Source: Coleofasciculus sp. FACHB-T130 (GTDB taxonomy: Bacteria; Cyanobacteriota; Cyanobacteriia; Cyanobacteriales; FACHB-T130). Taken from it: a DNA stretch of 64,000 nucleotides. The stretch is taken from NCBI RefSeq assembly GCF_014695375.1, contig NZ_JACJOG010000005.1, positions 123,618 through 187,617 of the forward strand. Reading direction: 5' to 3'. A model generated the notes under the pieces. The model saw only the letters and a list, made by a program, of their open reading frames with translations. It ran no database searches and was not told where the DNA came from. Positions 18,264-27,388 of the stretch are shown here, piece by piece (within the stretch, counting starts at the first letter, position 1; every line of letters begins with the position of its first letter). The position numbers were made by a program, and so were the translations under genes.

Positions 18264-19224
18264 TGGATGTCTCTGGCGTGGACTCCTGGATTTTCTGAAT
18301 CGCTCGTTGTGCGTAAATACACACGTCTTTGTCTGGATCGTCCAGGGATTGCTGGAGTGCATTCAGGGCCGTTGGGTTCTTTAGGATACCGAGTGCGATC
18401 GCTGCATCTCGACGCACATCCGAGTACTCATCTGCCAATGCTTTCACTAACGCGGGTAAGGTTTGATCGGCAGGTGTTTTCTGCAAAGCCTGAAGTGTAA
18501 ACTTCCGCACCTGCCAATGCTCATCGGCCAAAGCCGTTTCTAAAGCCGGAACTGCCGCAACATCAGCGTGAAGTGCCAACGATTTTGCTGCATTACGCCG
18601 CACCTGCCAATCCGCATCGCTAGTGAGTGCTTGACACAGACGGGGAACTACTTCTGCATCTGCTAAATGTCCTAACGTTAGGGCAGCAGAACGCCGCACG
18701 TTCTCATCGGGGTCGGACATTAAGGCGATCGCTTCTTTGCAGCGTTCCACTTGATTGAGATAGCGTAGCGTTGTCACTGCCGCTTCCCGTAACTGAGCAT
18801 TTTCTGACTCAAAGAACGGCAGCACGTAGGGTAGAGACTGAGCATCGTGAATCTTCCGCAACAGAATTAACACGTTCAGTTGCATATTCATGTCATCTCG
18901 ATGCAAGGCATCTAGCAGCAACAACAAGCGATCGGGGGTAACTAATTCGCCCAAGGCGGATAGCGCTTCTTCCCGAATCTCTTCATCGCTTGAAGCCAGA
19001 CATTCCACTAAAGCCGGAACCGCCTTGGGATTAGCTAACTCCCACAGTGCCGTCACCGCTAGCTTTTGCACAGCCATGCTCTCATCTTGCAGGGCTGTAA
19101 TCAAGGGTTCCAGAGCATCCTCATCGCCCAAATGTTGCAGCATTTTGACGGCAACTAGGCGATCGCTAGCGTCGGGCGATCGCAGCATTTCCAACCATTG
19201 GTTCAATTCAGTATCCACAGACAT
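18256..19224 (-). CDS. HEAT-repeat protein
   Basis: 322 aa from ATG 19224 with GAGGAG five bases upstream; a GTG at 19230 is less well placed. The whole protein is made of about nine HEAT/PBS-lyase-type repeats (for example LKALADEYSDVRRDAAIALG, ALQDESMAVQKLAVTALWEL), giving a superhelical scaffold. It follows the ferredoxin stop by ten bases and overlaps mrp. CpcE-type bilin lyases share the fold, but no phycobiliprotein genes are near, so a scaffold or chaperone for the neighbouring redox proteins is more likely (inference). Confidence 0.88.
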   Translation of the reverse strand: MSVDTELNQWLEMLRSPDASDRLVAVKMLQHLGDEDALEPLITALQDESMAVQKLAVTALWELANPKAVPALVECLASSDEEIREEALSALGELVTPDRLLLLLDALHRDDMNMQLNVLILLRKIHDAQSLPYVLPFFESENAQLREAAVTTLRYLNQVERCKEAIALMSDPDENVRRSAALTLGHLADAEVVPRLCQALTSDADWQVRRNAAKSLALHADVAAVPALETALADEHWQVRKFTLQALQKTPADQTLPALVKALADEYSDVRRDAAIALGILKNPTALNALQQSLDDPDKDVCIYAQRAIQKIQESTPETSNA

Positions 19225-19234
19225 CTTCACTCCT

Positions 19235-19462
19235 CTATCGCAACAAAAAGGGAATTTGTACTGTAATCGCGTTGGTGGGACATTCCTTCTCGCAAGGCAA
19301 GCAAAACCAGCACTCGTCGTACTTCATATACGCTTTGCCCGTTTCAGGGTTCTTCGCCAATACATCCAGCGGACAAACTTCAATGCAAGCCGTACACTTT
19401 TCTAGGCATTTCGATTCATCCACGATTACGGGTACATCCACCCGTTGCATAGCTAAAGCCAT
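19235..19462 (-). CDS. AprB-like 2[4Fe-4S] ferredoxin
   Basis: 75 aa. Two cluster motifs: CLEKCTACIEVCPLDV and CWFCLPCEKECPTNAI. The spacing and the aromatic CWxC of the second motif recall AprB, the electron-carrying subunit of adenylylsulfate reductase. It lies 33 bases after the flavoprotein gene with AGGAAGAG before its ATG. It should pass electrons to or from the flavoprotein. The sulfate-reduction partners (Sat, Dsr) are not in the window, so it need not act on APS. Confidence 0.88.
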   Translation of the reverse strand: MALAMQRVDVPVIVDESKCLEKCTACIEVCPLDVLAKNPETGKAYMKYDECWFCLPCEKECPTNAITVQIPFLLR

Positions 19463-19495
19463 AACTCTTCCTCTGTTTGCTACAAATTGACCGAC

Positions 19496-21199
19496 TTAGC
19501 GCACCGCCACGTCATAAACTTCTCGTTCAATATCAACGTCCACCACATACGGCTCAACTGGACGCTTGAACAAAGCCATTTCGCCTGATTCGTCTTTCTT
19601 GAGATTGACGTGGCAGAACCATTCTTCATTGTTCTTGTCGGGATAATCCACGCGGTAATGGTAGAGTCCCCAACGGCTTTCCCGACGATACAGTGAGGCG
19701 CGTGCTGCCATCTCAGCACAATCGCGAATAAAGTGAACCTCCATGCAGCGCATCAATTCATGCGGATCGCGTGCGCCCATCATCTCTAAGCTTTCGTGAT
19801 AGCGCACAAAGTTTCTTAGCCCAATTTCCATCTTGTGGTCTACTTTGGGCGGCTGGAGATAGTCATTGACCAAGCGCCGTAACTTATACTCCACCTGCGT
19901 GTGCGGTACACCATTGGGGTTGTTCAATGGAGCATAAATTCGTTGTTTTTCCGCCTCTAAAACATCAGGATCGGGTTCAATATGCTCTAATCCTTCGATA
20001 TAATCCACCGCATTTGTACCCGCCAACCGACCAAATACAAACGCCCCAATCATGTAGTTATGCGGGACACTCGCCATATCTCCAGCTGCATATAATCCTG
20101 GAACCGTCGTCTCCGCCTTCTCGTTGACCCAGACTCCAGAAGCACTGTGACCGCTACACAAACCGATTTCTGAGATATTCATCTCCACGCCATTCGTGCG
20201 GTAATTTTCGCCTCTACCTTCATGGAAGCGTCCTCGGCTGGGTCGTTCATTCGACCACAGAATCGACTCAATTTCTGAAATAGTGTCTTCATCTAAGTGG
20301 GTCATCTTCAGCTGAACCGGGCCTTTTCCAGAATTCAACTCCTTCCAGATTTCCAGCATCATCTGACCGCTCCAGTAGTCACAGCTGATAAAGCGGTGCC
20401 CTTCTGCATTAGCAGTGTAGGCTCCAAAGGGACTAGCGACATAGGCGCAGGCAGGACCGTTATAGTCCTTCATCAAGGGGTTAATTTGAAAACACTCAAT
20501 ATTGGTGAGTTCTGCGCCTGCGTGATACGCCATTGAATAGCCGTCACCAGCGTTGGTGGGGTTTTCATAGGTGCCGTAGAGATAGCCAGAGGCGGGTAAA
20601 CCTAAGCGTCCGCAAGCTCCTGTACATAAAACGACTGCTTTTGCCTGAATCACGACAAAATCACCGTTTCGCACGTCAAACCCTACCGCTCCAATAGCGC
20701 GTCCGTCCTTCACTAGAACACGAGTCGCCATCACCCGATTCGTGACTTTCGCTTTGTGGCGCTTTACTTGCCGGGTCAAAATTTGTTTGAGGTCTTTTCC
20801 TTCTGGCATCGGGAGCACGTATTTCCCTACGCGATGCACTTGCTTCAGGTCGTAATTGCCGTGAATGTCTTTTTGGAACTTCACGCCCCAGCTTTCCAGT
20901 TCTTGAATGACTTCAAAGCCGAGTTTCCCGGTTTGATAGACGGCTTTTTGGTTCACAATGCCATCGTTGGAAATCGTAATTTCGCGAACATATTGCTCTG
21001 GGGTAGAATTACCAGGAATGACGGCTGTATTGACCCCATCCATACCCATTGCGATCGCCCCACTGCGACGGATATTTGCTTTCTCTAAAATCAGCACCTC
21101 TCCCTCAGGATTTGCCTGTTTTGCTTTGATGGCTGCCATCGTTCCAGCAGTACCACCACCGATGACTAAAACATCGGTCTTCATCCATTGAGTATCCAC
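19496..21199 (-). CDS. AprA-like/fumarate-reductase-family flavoprotein
   Basis: 567 aa from GTG 21199, chosen because GAGGAG lies six bases upstream; TTG 21223 is upstream of that site. FAD-binding DVLVIGGGTAGTMAAIKAK, then LEKANIRRSGAIAMG, AVVLCTGACGRLG and the second FAD contact PGLYAAGDMASVPHNYMIGA. The C-terminal helical domain (RDPHELMRCMEVHFIRDCAEMAARA) matches the SdhA/FrdA/AprA superfamily, and the adjacent AprB-like ferredoxin favours the AprA side. Likely cytoplasmic. The substrate is unknown; the neighbouring TauT-type transporter suggests an oxidised sulfur or related compound (inference). Confidence 0.85.
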   Translation of the reverse strand: MDTQWMKTDVLVIGGGTAGTMAAIKAKQANPEGEVLILEKANIRRSGAIAMGMDGVNTAVIPGNSTPEQYVREITISNDGIVNQKAVYQTGKLGFEVIQELESWGVKFQKDIHGNYDLKQVHRVGKYVLPMPEGKDLKQILTRQVKRHKAKVTNRVMATRVLVKDGRAIGAVGFDVRNGDFVVIQAKAVVLCTGACGRLGLPASGYLYGTYENPTNAGDGYSMAYHAGAELTNIECFQINPLMKDYNGPACAYVASPFGAYTANAEGHRFISCDYWSGQMMLEIWKELNSGKGPVQLKMTHLDEDTISEIESILWSNERPSRGRFHEGRGENYRTNGVEMNISEIGLCSGHSASGVWVNEKAETTVPGLYAAGDMASVPHNYMIGAFVFGRLAGTNAVDYIEGLEHIEPDPDVLEAEKQRIYAPLNNPNGVPHTQVEYKLRRLVNDYLQPPKVDHKMEIGLRNFVRYHESLEMMGARDPHELMRCMEVHFIRDCAEMAARASLYRRESRWGLYHYRVDYPDKNNEEWFCHVNLKKDESGEMALFKRPVEPYVVDVDIEREVYDVAVR

Positions 21200-21423
21200 T
21201 ATTGACTCCTCTTCAGTTAGCAAAAACTTTTATAAGTTGTACTGATAAATTAATCGAAATCGCCTCTTGACTTTTTCATGTTAGGGAAGAAATTAGAAAC
21301 TTACAAGCTTTTTTGTAACCAAAAACACCATCTATTTATTCATATTTTTTATACTTTTATAAATTAGTTTAATTCATTCATTAAGCTGTAAAATATAAAT
21401 TCCAATCTGGGGGGTTAGAGAAC

Positions 21424-23433
21424 GTGGAGGTTTATCAAGTTAAAGTATTTCTGGAGGTAGCTAGGCACCTCAGTTTTACTGAAGCCGCTGATGCTCTAAA
21501 TCTGACTCAGCCTGCGGTCAGCGCCAAAATAAAATCCCTGGAAACTGAACTAGGAACTGACCTGTTTTATCGTCTTGGTCGTAAGATTCAGCTAACCGAG
21601 GTGGGACAGTTTTTATTGGAGGAAGGGCCAAGACTGATTGAGATTGAAAATCAATTGTTTGCCAAAGTCGAAGAAATCAAAAAAGGCAAATTTGGCAATC
21701 TCAAAATCGGCTGCACAGCCGCGATAGCTAATGGATGGCTACCTGAAATTCTCTTCCAGTACCGTCAGCAGTATCCTGGGATTCAAACTCAGTGTGTCGT
21801 ATTTGATTCGGCTGAATTTCTCTATCGAGCTATTACCAGCAGTCAGATTGATATAGGATTTTCAGATATTAGTTTTGCAGAATTTTCTGAAATTTCAGCA
21901 ACCCCAATTGCTCCCATTCACTATTCTTTAGTGGTTGCGGCGAACCATCCTTTAGCGAATCAAAGCTGGTTGAGCTTAAAAGAACTGCAAAAAGAGCGAT
22001 GGGTGATGCTAAATACTGGCTCCCCTAGCCGTTTAGTGTTTGAATCTCGGCTAACTGAATTAGGGATAAATTTTTCGGATTTCGCTCAAGTTGAAACTGT
22101 TGATACTCTCAGTTTGATGCGAACCTATATGATGCAGGGTGATTATTTAGGATTTGCTTCTAACTTTGAATTTAAGTCTGAATGTCAATCGGGAATGCTT
22201 GTTGCAATTCCCCTGCAAGAATTTGCCTTATCCGGTAATGTTTTCCTAGTGTTACCCAAACGATTAAGCCAATCTGCGATCGCAGACTCATCATCGCAAA
22301 ATCGGCGCTCGCGCAACTCAAACCCGATGCAAAAATTTATTGCTCTGGTTGAGAATGGTCAAGAGCAACAGCACGCCTCTGTTCGCCCTCATTCAACCCC
22401 AGTGCGTTTGCGATCGCCTAACCTAATCATTCGTTCCAACTCCCTGCAACATCCTGAGACAATTGATCTAGCGATCGGGATTCAAAACAGCACGATTCCA
22501 ACAGTAACGGCGGGCTTAGTGATTCAGCGCTTAGGCTTGCTAGAACACTTCTTACCCAGAGAAGGGCGATACAGTTCCACGCAGTATCGCATTCATTGGT
22601 GCGATTTTTCCACAGGAGCGCCGATTATTCAAGGATTGCACGCCGGAAAATTAGATATTGGCGTTTTAGGGGATTATCCCTTGTTACTGAGTGCTATCCA
22701 GCAAAATAATTCCGGTAGTGAAACTCGACAGACGCGCCTGGTTAGCTTTGTTTCAACGAATCCCGATGGTTCCTGTAATGCCGTAATTGTTCCCAATAAG
22801 TCCAAACTGCAAAGTATCGAAGACTTACGAGGAGGTGTGATTGCGGTTCCTTTCAGTTCTTCGGCACATGGGATGGTGATGCGATCGCTCAATTCTGCGA
22901 ACTTACTTAACGAGGTTAAGCTTGCTTCCTTAGAGAACTCCAACATTACTCACCCCTTTGGTTATTCCATTCAAGCAGATGGATACGCCCACTTTGCTCC
23001 CTTTCACGATATTGCCTATCGTCAAGGCAAGTTTCGTTATTTGCAAGGCGACAATTTGAATGTGTTACCGGCTTTTCATGGTGTAGTGGTGAGTGCAGAG
23101 TTAGTGGAACAGTATCCGGAAGTTGTAATCGCTTACCTAAAAGCCTTAAGCGCTGCCCAATATTGGTATACTATTACGCCCTCAGCGCTTTCTCTGATCA
23201 GCCAGTGGACAAACCTGGATGCCGAAATCGTCTCCCAAATTCTCAGCAATGTCTATCACCAGAATCAACCTGGGCGCTTTTTCTGCGAGATGATGATTCG
23301 TCCCGACTGGATTACTCAACACATTGCCCAACTGCGTCTAGTTCCCGGAAATGAAGGACTAGAGACAATTAACCTCGATCGCTGGATTCAAACCGAATTT
23401 CTCCATCAATCTCAGAACTTAAGCAGTTGGTAA
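21424..23433 (+). CDS. LysR-type regulator fused to an ABC substrate-binding domain
   Basis: 669 aa, about twice the normal LysR length. Residues 1-60 are the winged helix (FTEAADALNLTQPAVSAKIKS), about 90-290 a CysB-type co-inducer domain, and from about 345 to the end a NitT/TauT-type binding domain without a signal peptide. That domain is clearly homologous to the operon's own binding protein: IDLAIGIQNSTIPTVTAGLV against IRIAIGTQDQTINTVTGGAV, AVPFSSSAHGMVMRSL against SVPFGTSAHGMLLRAL, and FHGVVVSAEL against FHGVVVRSDF. GTG start behind a GGGGGG stretch. Divergent from the flavoprotein operon by 224 bases, so it probably controls both sides by sensing the transported ligand (inference). 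Confidence 0.9.
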   Translation: MEVYQVKVFLEVARHLSFTEAADALNLTQPAVSAKIKSLETELGTDLFYRLGRKIQLTEVGQFLLEEGPRLIEIENQLFAKVEEIKKGKFGNLKIGCTAAIANGWLPEILFQYRQQYPGIQTQCVVFDSAEFLYRAITSSQIDIGFSDISFAEFSEISATPIAPIHYSLVVAANHPLANQSWLSLKELQKERWVMLNTGSPSRLVFESRLTELGINFSDFAQVETVDTLSLMRTYMMQGDYLGFASNFEFKSECQSGMLVAIPLQEFALSGNVFLVLPKRLSQSAIADSSSQNRRSRNSNPMQKFIALVENGQEQQHASVRPHSTPVRLRSPNLIIRSNSLQHPETIDLAIGIQNSTIPTVTAGLVIQRLGLLEHFLPREGRYSSTQYRIHWCDFSTGAPIIQGLHAGKLDIGVLGDYPLLLSAIQQNNSGSETRQTRLVSFVSTNPDGSCNAVIVPNKSKLQSIEDLRGGVIAVPFSSSAHGMVMRSLNSANLLNEVKLASLENSNITHPFGYSIQADGYAHFAPFHDIAYRQGKFRYLQGDNLNVLPAFHGVVVSAELVEQYPEVVIAYLKALSAAQYWYTITPSALSLISQWTNLDAEIVSQILSNVYHQNQPGRFFCEMMIRPDWITQHIAQLRLVPGNEGLETINLDRWIQTEFLHQSQNLSSW

Positions 23434-23517
23434 AAGGGACAACAAAGGGCACGCCAAGCCGCTATCGAAAGCAACACACTTGGGCTGTACGAGCAGTACA
23501 AATACGGTTTGCTTCAA

Positions 23518-24342
23518 TCAACCCAACTCCATACTCTTGAGAGTTTCTTCGCGAATCAATTCAAAGACTTGCCGATTGAGATTCACAAAATCCGGTGAAA
23601 GCATCGTATCTATATGGCGGGGTCGATCGAGATTCACCACAACTGTTTCTTTGATATGCCCTGGACGAACGCCCATGACCAGAATGCGATCGCTCAAAAA
23701 GATGGCTTCTTCAATATCGTGGGTGACAAAAATAACCGTGGATTTCAAATCGCTCCAAATGTTCAGCAGCAACTCCTGCATCATGTGCCGAGTCTGAGCA
23801 TCCAAGGCTGCAAACGGTTCATCCATCAACAATACTGAGGGTGAATTTACCAGTGCCCGCACAATGCTTGCACGTTGTTGCATTCCTCCTGATAGCTGAT
23901 GAGGATAAGAATGACGATGCTTATACAAGCCGACTCGGTCTAAGTAATCATTTACCAATTCAGTTCGTTCTACTCTAGAAATACCCTGAATTTTTAAACC
24001 AAATTCCACGTTCTCAAAGGTGGTCTTCCAGGGTAGGAGCGAGTATTGCTGAAAAACAAATCCGCGATCTGCTCCCGGTCTTTCAACGGGTTGTTCATCC
24101 ACCAATACCTGTCCCCTTGTTGGCTTCAGAAAACCAGCAATCAAGTTTAGAATCGTTGACTTGCCGCAGCCCGATGGTCCCAACAAACAGACAAATTCAC
24201 CAGGATTAATTTTGAAGTTTGTCGATTCTAGAACCAGCAAAGGCCCGTACTGGTCTCGTCGCTTAAAGGAAACGGATAAATCTTTAACCTCAACTGACCC
24301 TTTCGCCAAGGCGCTAACCTGCTTTTTTGCTAGGGTTGCCAC
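23518..24342 (-). CDS. ABC transporter ATPase, NitT/TauT (SsuB/TauB-like)
   Basis: About 274 aa from GTG 24342 (GGAGG ten bases before); a TTG at 24369 is the alternative. Walker A GPSGCGKST, Q-loop in FQQYSLLPW, signature LSGGMQQR, Walker B VLLMDEPFAALD and switch FVTHDIEEA are all intact. It energises the permease encoded just upstream. Family members carry nitrate, taurine, sulfonates, bicarbonate or thiamin precursors; the sequence alone does not choose between these. Confidence 0.93.
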   Translation of the reverse strand: MATLAKKQVSALAKGSVEVKDLSVSFKRRDQYGPLLVLESTNFKINPGEFVCLLGPSGCGKSTILNLIAGFLKPTRGQVLVDEQPVERPGADRGFVFQQYSLLPWKTTFENVEFGLKIQGISRVERTELVNDYLDRVGLYKHRHSYPHQLSGGMQQRASIVRALVNSPSVLLMDEPFAALDAQTRHMMQELLLNIWSDLKSTVIFVTHDIEEAIFLSDRILVMGVRPGHIKETVVVNLDRPRHIDTMLSPDFVNLNRQVFELIREETLKSMELG

Positions 24343-24392
24343 AGCTTCTAAACCTCCAAAAATAGGCAACTTGAATATTCATTTTCAGGGAA

Positions 24393-25280
24393 CTACACAC
24401 CCTGCTTTTTCGTTACTCGCCAAGGCATCAGCAACTTCGTTAAGAGATCGACAATCAACGTGCTTATCAAACCCATCAAACCAATCAGCAACATTCCCAT
24501 CACGATTGGTGGATAATTCGATGTAACATAAGACTCCCAGGTCAGATAACCCACTCCAAAGCGACCTGCCAGAATTTCAGCTGTTACCAAACAAAACCAG
24601 GCATTTCCCATACCAATAACCAAACCGCTGGCAATGTTAGGCATCGCTCCTGGCACCACAATATCTTTAAAAATGTGCCACTGTTTAGCTCCCAAACACT
24701 GTCCTACTCGCAGCAGCACTATATCCGTGCTTTCTACTCCCCGAATTGTGCTGATCAAAATTGGGAAGAATGCGCCTAGAAATGTGATGTACACCATCCC
24801 TGACTCTGCATTGGGAAACATGAGAATTGCCAGCGGTATCCAGGCGACGGCAGGAATTGGTCTGAGCAACTCCAATGGAATAAAAACTAAATCTTCAATC
24901 TGCCGAAACCAGCCAATCAAAATGCCCAAACTAACGCCCAGAATAGCCGCAATTCCAAATCCCAGCAAAACTCGTTGAAGACTGGCAGTAATATGCACAG
25001 ATGCATTGCCAGAAAAGAATTCAACCGTTGCATTCCAAACTTCAACTGGAGAGGGTAAAAAGGTAAAATTGATGAAGAAATTGAACTGAGTGACGCACAA
25101 AAACTGCCAGATTCCAAAGAATAAAACAATGGAAATGGCTCGCTTTAAATTGCGACTTTTGAGCAGTGCCAGACTTATAAGCGCTAATTTTGACAAGGAG
25201 CGCTGCTTCAAAAATTTGCTCCTCAGTACACTGTACTTCTCTCCTTTTGTCTTTCGTGCTGATTTTGGAGATACAGCCAT
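24393..25280 (-). CDS. ABC transporter permease, NitT/TauT type
   Basis: 295 aa. ATG 25280 with GAGAGG six bases upstream. A basic N-terminus precedes about six membrane helices, with the binding-protein-dependent transport loop G(A)xxxxxxx near SALGAKQWHIFKDIVVPGAMP (the EAA-type motif that docks the ATPase). It lies between the binding protein and ATPase genes in one operon. Inner membrane. Confidence 0.92.
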   Translation of the reverse strand: MAVSPKSARKTKGEKYSVLRSKFLKQRSLSKLALISLALLKSRNLKRAISIVLFFGIWQFLCVTQFNFFINFTFLPSPVEVWNATVEFFSGNASVHITASLQRVLLGFGIAAILGVSLGILIGWFRQIEDLVFIPLELLRPIPAVAWIPLAILMFPNAESGMVYITFLGAFFPILISTIRGVESTDIVLLRVGQCLGAKQWHIFKDIVVPGAMPNIASGLVIGMGNAWFCLVTAEILAGRFGVGYLTWESYVTSNYPPIVMGMLLIGLMGLISTLIVDLLTKLLMPWRVTKKQGV

Positions 25281-25336
25281 TACAAACCTCTCATTTGACT
25301 CAATATAGTTCTATCGTTGCGATCGCTCCCCTTCAT

Positions 25337-26860
25337 TCATCGCGCAACCGCTAAATCCTTTGAATGCGTATTTTTGGCATAAAGCTGCTGCAACTCTTGG
25401 AAGCTTGCCACCTTTGCTCCAGCTTTCCCGGCAAATGCTTGTGCATCTTTTTCTAGTAAGAACGCAGATACCTGGTCGCCATTCCGAACATAGAACGAAT
25501 TTTGAGCGAATAACTTCCAACCTTTGTCGCGATCGTGTACAAAGGCTACAGCCGCTGTTTTGTCCTCAGACTTTAGCTGTTGTAGCTTTGTCAGCATATT
25601 CTTGATTGAGGTAAAACTGAGAACTTTATCTTCTCCTTCTACCCAAATCTGAGCTGCTAGTTTTGGATCTTGAATCGATTCTTGAGTGAGTGCATCATTG
25701 CCACGAATCAAATTATCCGCCGACTTAGCCACATCCTGTTCGCTAATGTTGCTCTCTTTGAGCGCTTGTTTCAGGTAACTATCGTCCGTCCAACTTACAA
25801 CATCATCTGGGTTCACGCTGGCATCTAATTTTCCAATCTGCTTCAACGTCGTTACGCTATTTTTGAGCGCAGTAATTTGGTATGGTTGAATTCTCGGATC
25901 GAGCTTTTGAATACCCGATGGACCGAGGAACATATAAAAGATTTCTTTCTCAACCCCTGTCCATTTCTCTAACTTCGCACTAAGGGCTTCTGGTTGTTCC
26001 CGGAAACGCTGATTCGCCTCCAACATTGCCCTTAGATAAGCCACCACAATTTCGGGATTTTCTTTCGCAAAGTCCGAGCGCACTACAACTCCATGAAAGG
26101 TTGGAGTTTCCGTTTGTGCACCATCGTAAATCTTCCGAGCAAAGCCTCTAAAGGGAAATAACTCACCATAGGGCACAAAATCCGCATGAGCATCGATCTG
26201 ACGGCTTCTCAGGCTCGTTCCACCTACTTCTGGTGATTGACTCACTAACGTCACTTCTTTCTGTGCATCAATGCCCTCATTCTTCAGCGCCCGCAGCAGC
26301 ATCCCATGCGCCGAGGTTCCAAAGGGAACTGAAATGGTTTTCCCCTTCAAGTCTGCTAGTTTTTTGTAAGGTGTATCGGTGGGGACAACAACCGCATTTC
26401 CGGCTCCATTAGGGCTGTAGGCAAGGGATGAGATCAAAACAGTCTTAACGCCATTGCCTTTTTTCTGAAAAGTCGTCAGGTTAATCGTCGCCGGAAAGTC
26501 CGCCATGCTGCCGATATCAATTTGATTCGCCAACATTTTGTTGGTAATTGGTGGAGCTGATGTGGCGCTAGACCACTCAATTTTGTACTCAACATTTTGG
26601 TATTTTCCTGTTTTTGGCAGATACTTCTCCAGCAGCTTTTCTTCTCGGATGACTGCACCACCTGTCACGGTGTTAATGGTTTGGTCTTGGGTACCAATCG
26701 CAATCCGAATCACCTTTTTGCCAGAGGAACTACCTGAAGTATTTGCAGAAGTATTTGCAGAAGTATTTGCTGAAGTGTTACTACAAGCGCTGGTAAAGGT
26801 TAAGGAAACAACTAGCAGAGAAAAAAGAACACTCTTTAAAGACAATAGTTTGATATGCAT
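25337..26860 (-). CDS. NitT/TauT-type substrate-binding lipoprotein with NosL-like C-terminal domain
   Basis: 507 aa from ATG 26860 (GGAG just upstream); further upstream starts are open. A signal with lipobox TSAC is followed by a linker of three NTSA repeats and a two-lobe binding domain (about 45-340) starting IRIAIGTQDQTINTVTGGAV. A C-terminal extension of about 150 residues ends with a segment (FLLEKDAQAFAGKAGAKVAS, preceded by AAVAFVHDRDKGWKLFAQNS) that resembles the NosL/copper-chaperone fold. The binding domain is the close paralogue of the one in the LysR fusion. First gene of the ABC operon, with repeated operator-like sites upstream. Confidence 0.85.
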   Translation of the reverse strand: MHIKLLSLKSVLFSLLVVSLTFTSACSNTSANTSANTSANTSGSSSGKKVIRIAIGTQDQTINTVTGGAVIREEKLLEKYLPKTGKYQNVEYKIEWSSATSAPPITNKMLANQIDIGSMADFPATINLTTFQKKGNGVKTVLISSLAYSPNGAGNAVVVPTDTPYKKLADLKGKTISVPFGTSAHGMLLRALKNEGIDAQKEVTLVSQSPEVGGTSLRSRQIDAHADFVPYGELFPFRGFARKIYDGAQTETPTFHGVVVRSDFAKENPEIVVAYLRAMLEANQRFREQPEALSAKLEKWTGVEKEIFYMFLGPSGIQKLDPRIQPYQITALKNSVTTLKQIGKLDASVNPDDVVSWTDDSYLKQALKESNISEQDVAKSADNLIRGNDALTQESIQDPKLAAQIWVEGEDKVLSFTSIKNMLTKLQQLKSEDKTAAVAFVHDRDKGWKLFAQNSFYVRNGDQVSAFLLEKDAQAFAGKAGAKVASFQELQQLYAKNTHSKDLAVAR

Positions 26861-26933
26861 ACGGCTCCATTCCCGCATTGAATCTACTGCCCCACTTGTT
26901 TCACGCAAATCATGTTGGAGCAGTAGCTAGTTT

Positions 26934-27023
26934 AATCTCCGGTTTATCGGTCGGAATACGACTGTTTTAACAGAATGCCATAGTCAAACACCGAAGACAA
27001 GATGTAATCCCCGGTTTATCGAT
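26934..27023. promoter_or_regulatory. Pair of direct repeats upstream of the ABC operon
   Basis: AATCTCCGGTTTATCGGT (26934-26951) and AATCCCCGGTTTATCGAT (27006-27023) match at 16 of 18 bases, 72 bases apart. The second runs into a further pair of TTTAT(C/A)GATAGA elements (27015-27055). They lie 74 bases and more upstream of the binding-protein ATG, a position suited to an activator such as the divergent LysR fusion. The rest of the gap to 27388 shows no gene. Confidence 0.5.
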
Positions 27024-27388
27024 AGACTTTTCGTATTTATAGATAGATTTTTTGAATTGAAGCTGCCAGATTTGGAAACTCGCGGTGGAGGGAAGCACCT
27101 TTTATGATGCTAGTTATGGCTCTAAACGCTTATTCAACTTGGTTTTTATCAATTCCCGCGATCAGCTATAACGCTCAACGTCATTGAATCAATACTGCTG
27201 GTCAAGCAGATCGAGTTTCCGGAGGAAGTCCCAGTCTAGGAGACTCCCTCGCCACGACAGTGCAATTTGTAGGGGGAGCAGAATGAGGTGTCCTCCTGCA
27301 TCAGGTTGCCCTTGTCCAACAGAACAACGCCCCAATTTCCAACCGACGATAAGCCGACTATAAATAAAGGGATAAGCCGGACAGGATA

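Noticed and set aside
18256..19224. Phycobilin lyase (CpcE-type)
   Set aside because: HEAT repeats are shared, but no phycobiliprotein gene or partner lyase is present, and the operon is a flavoprotein-ferredoxin one.
27100..27184. Short open frame MMLVMALNAYSTWF...
   Set aside because: 27 codons only, no ribosome site, and no homology that I recognise.
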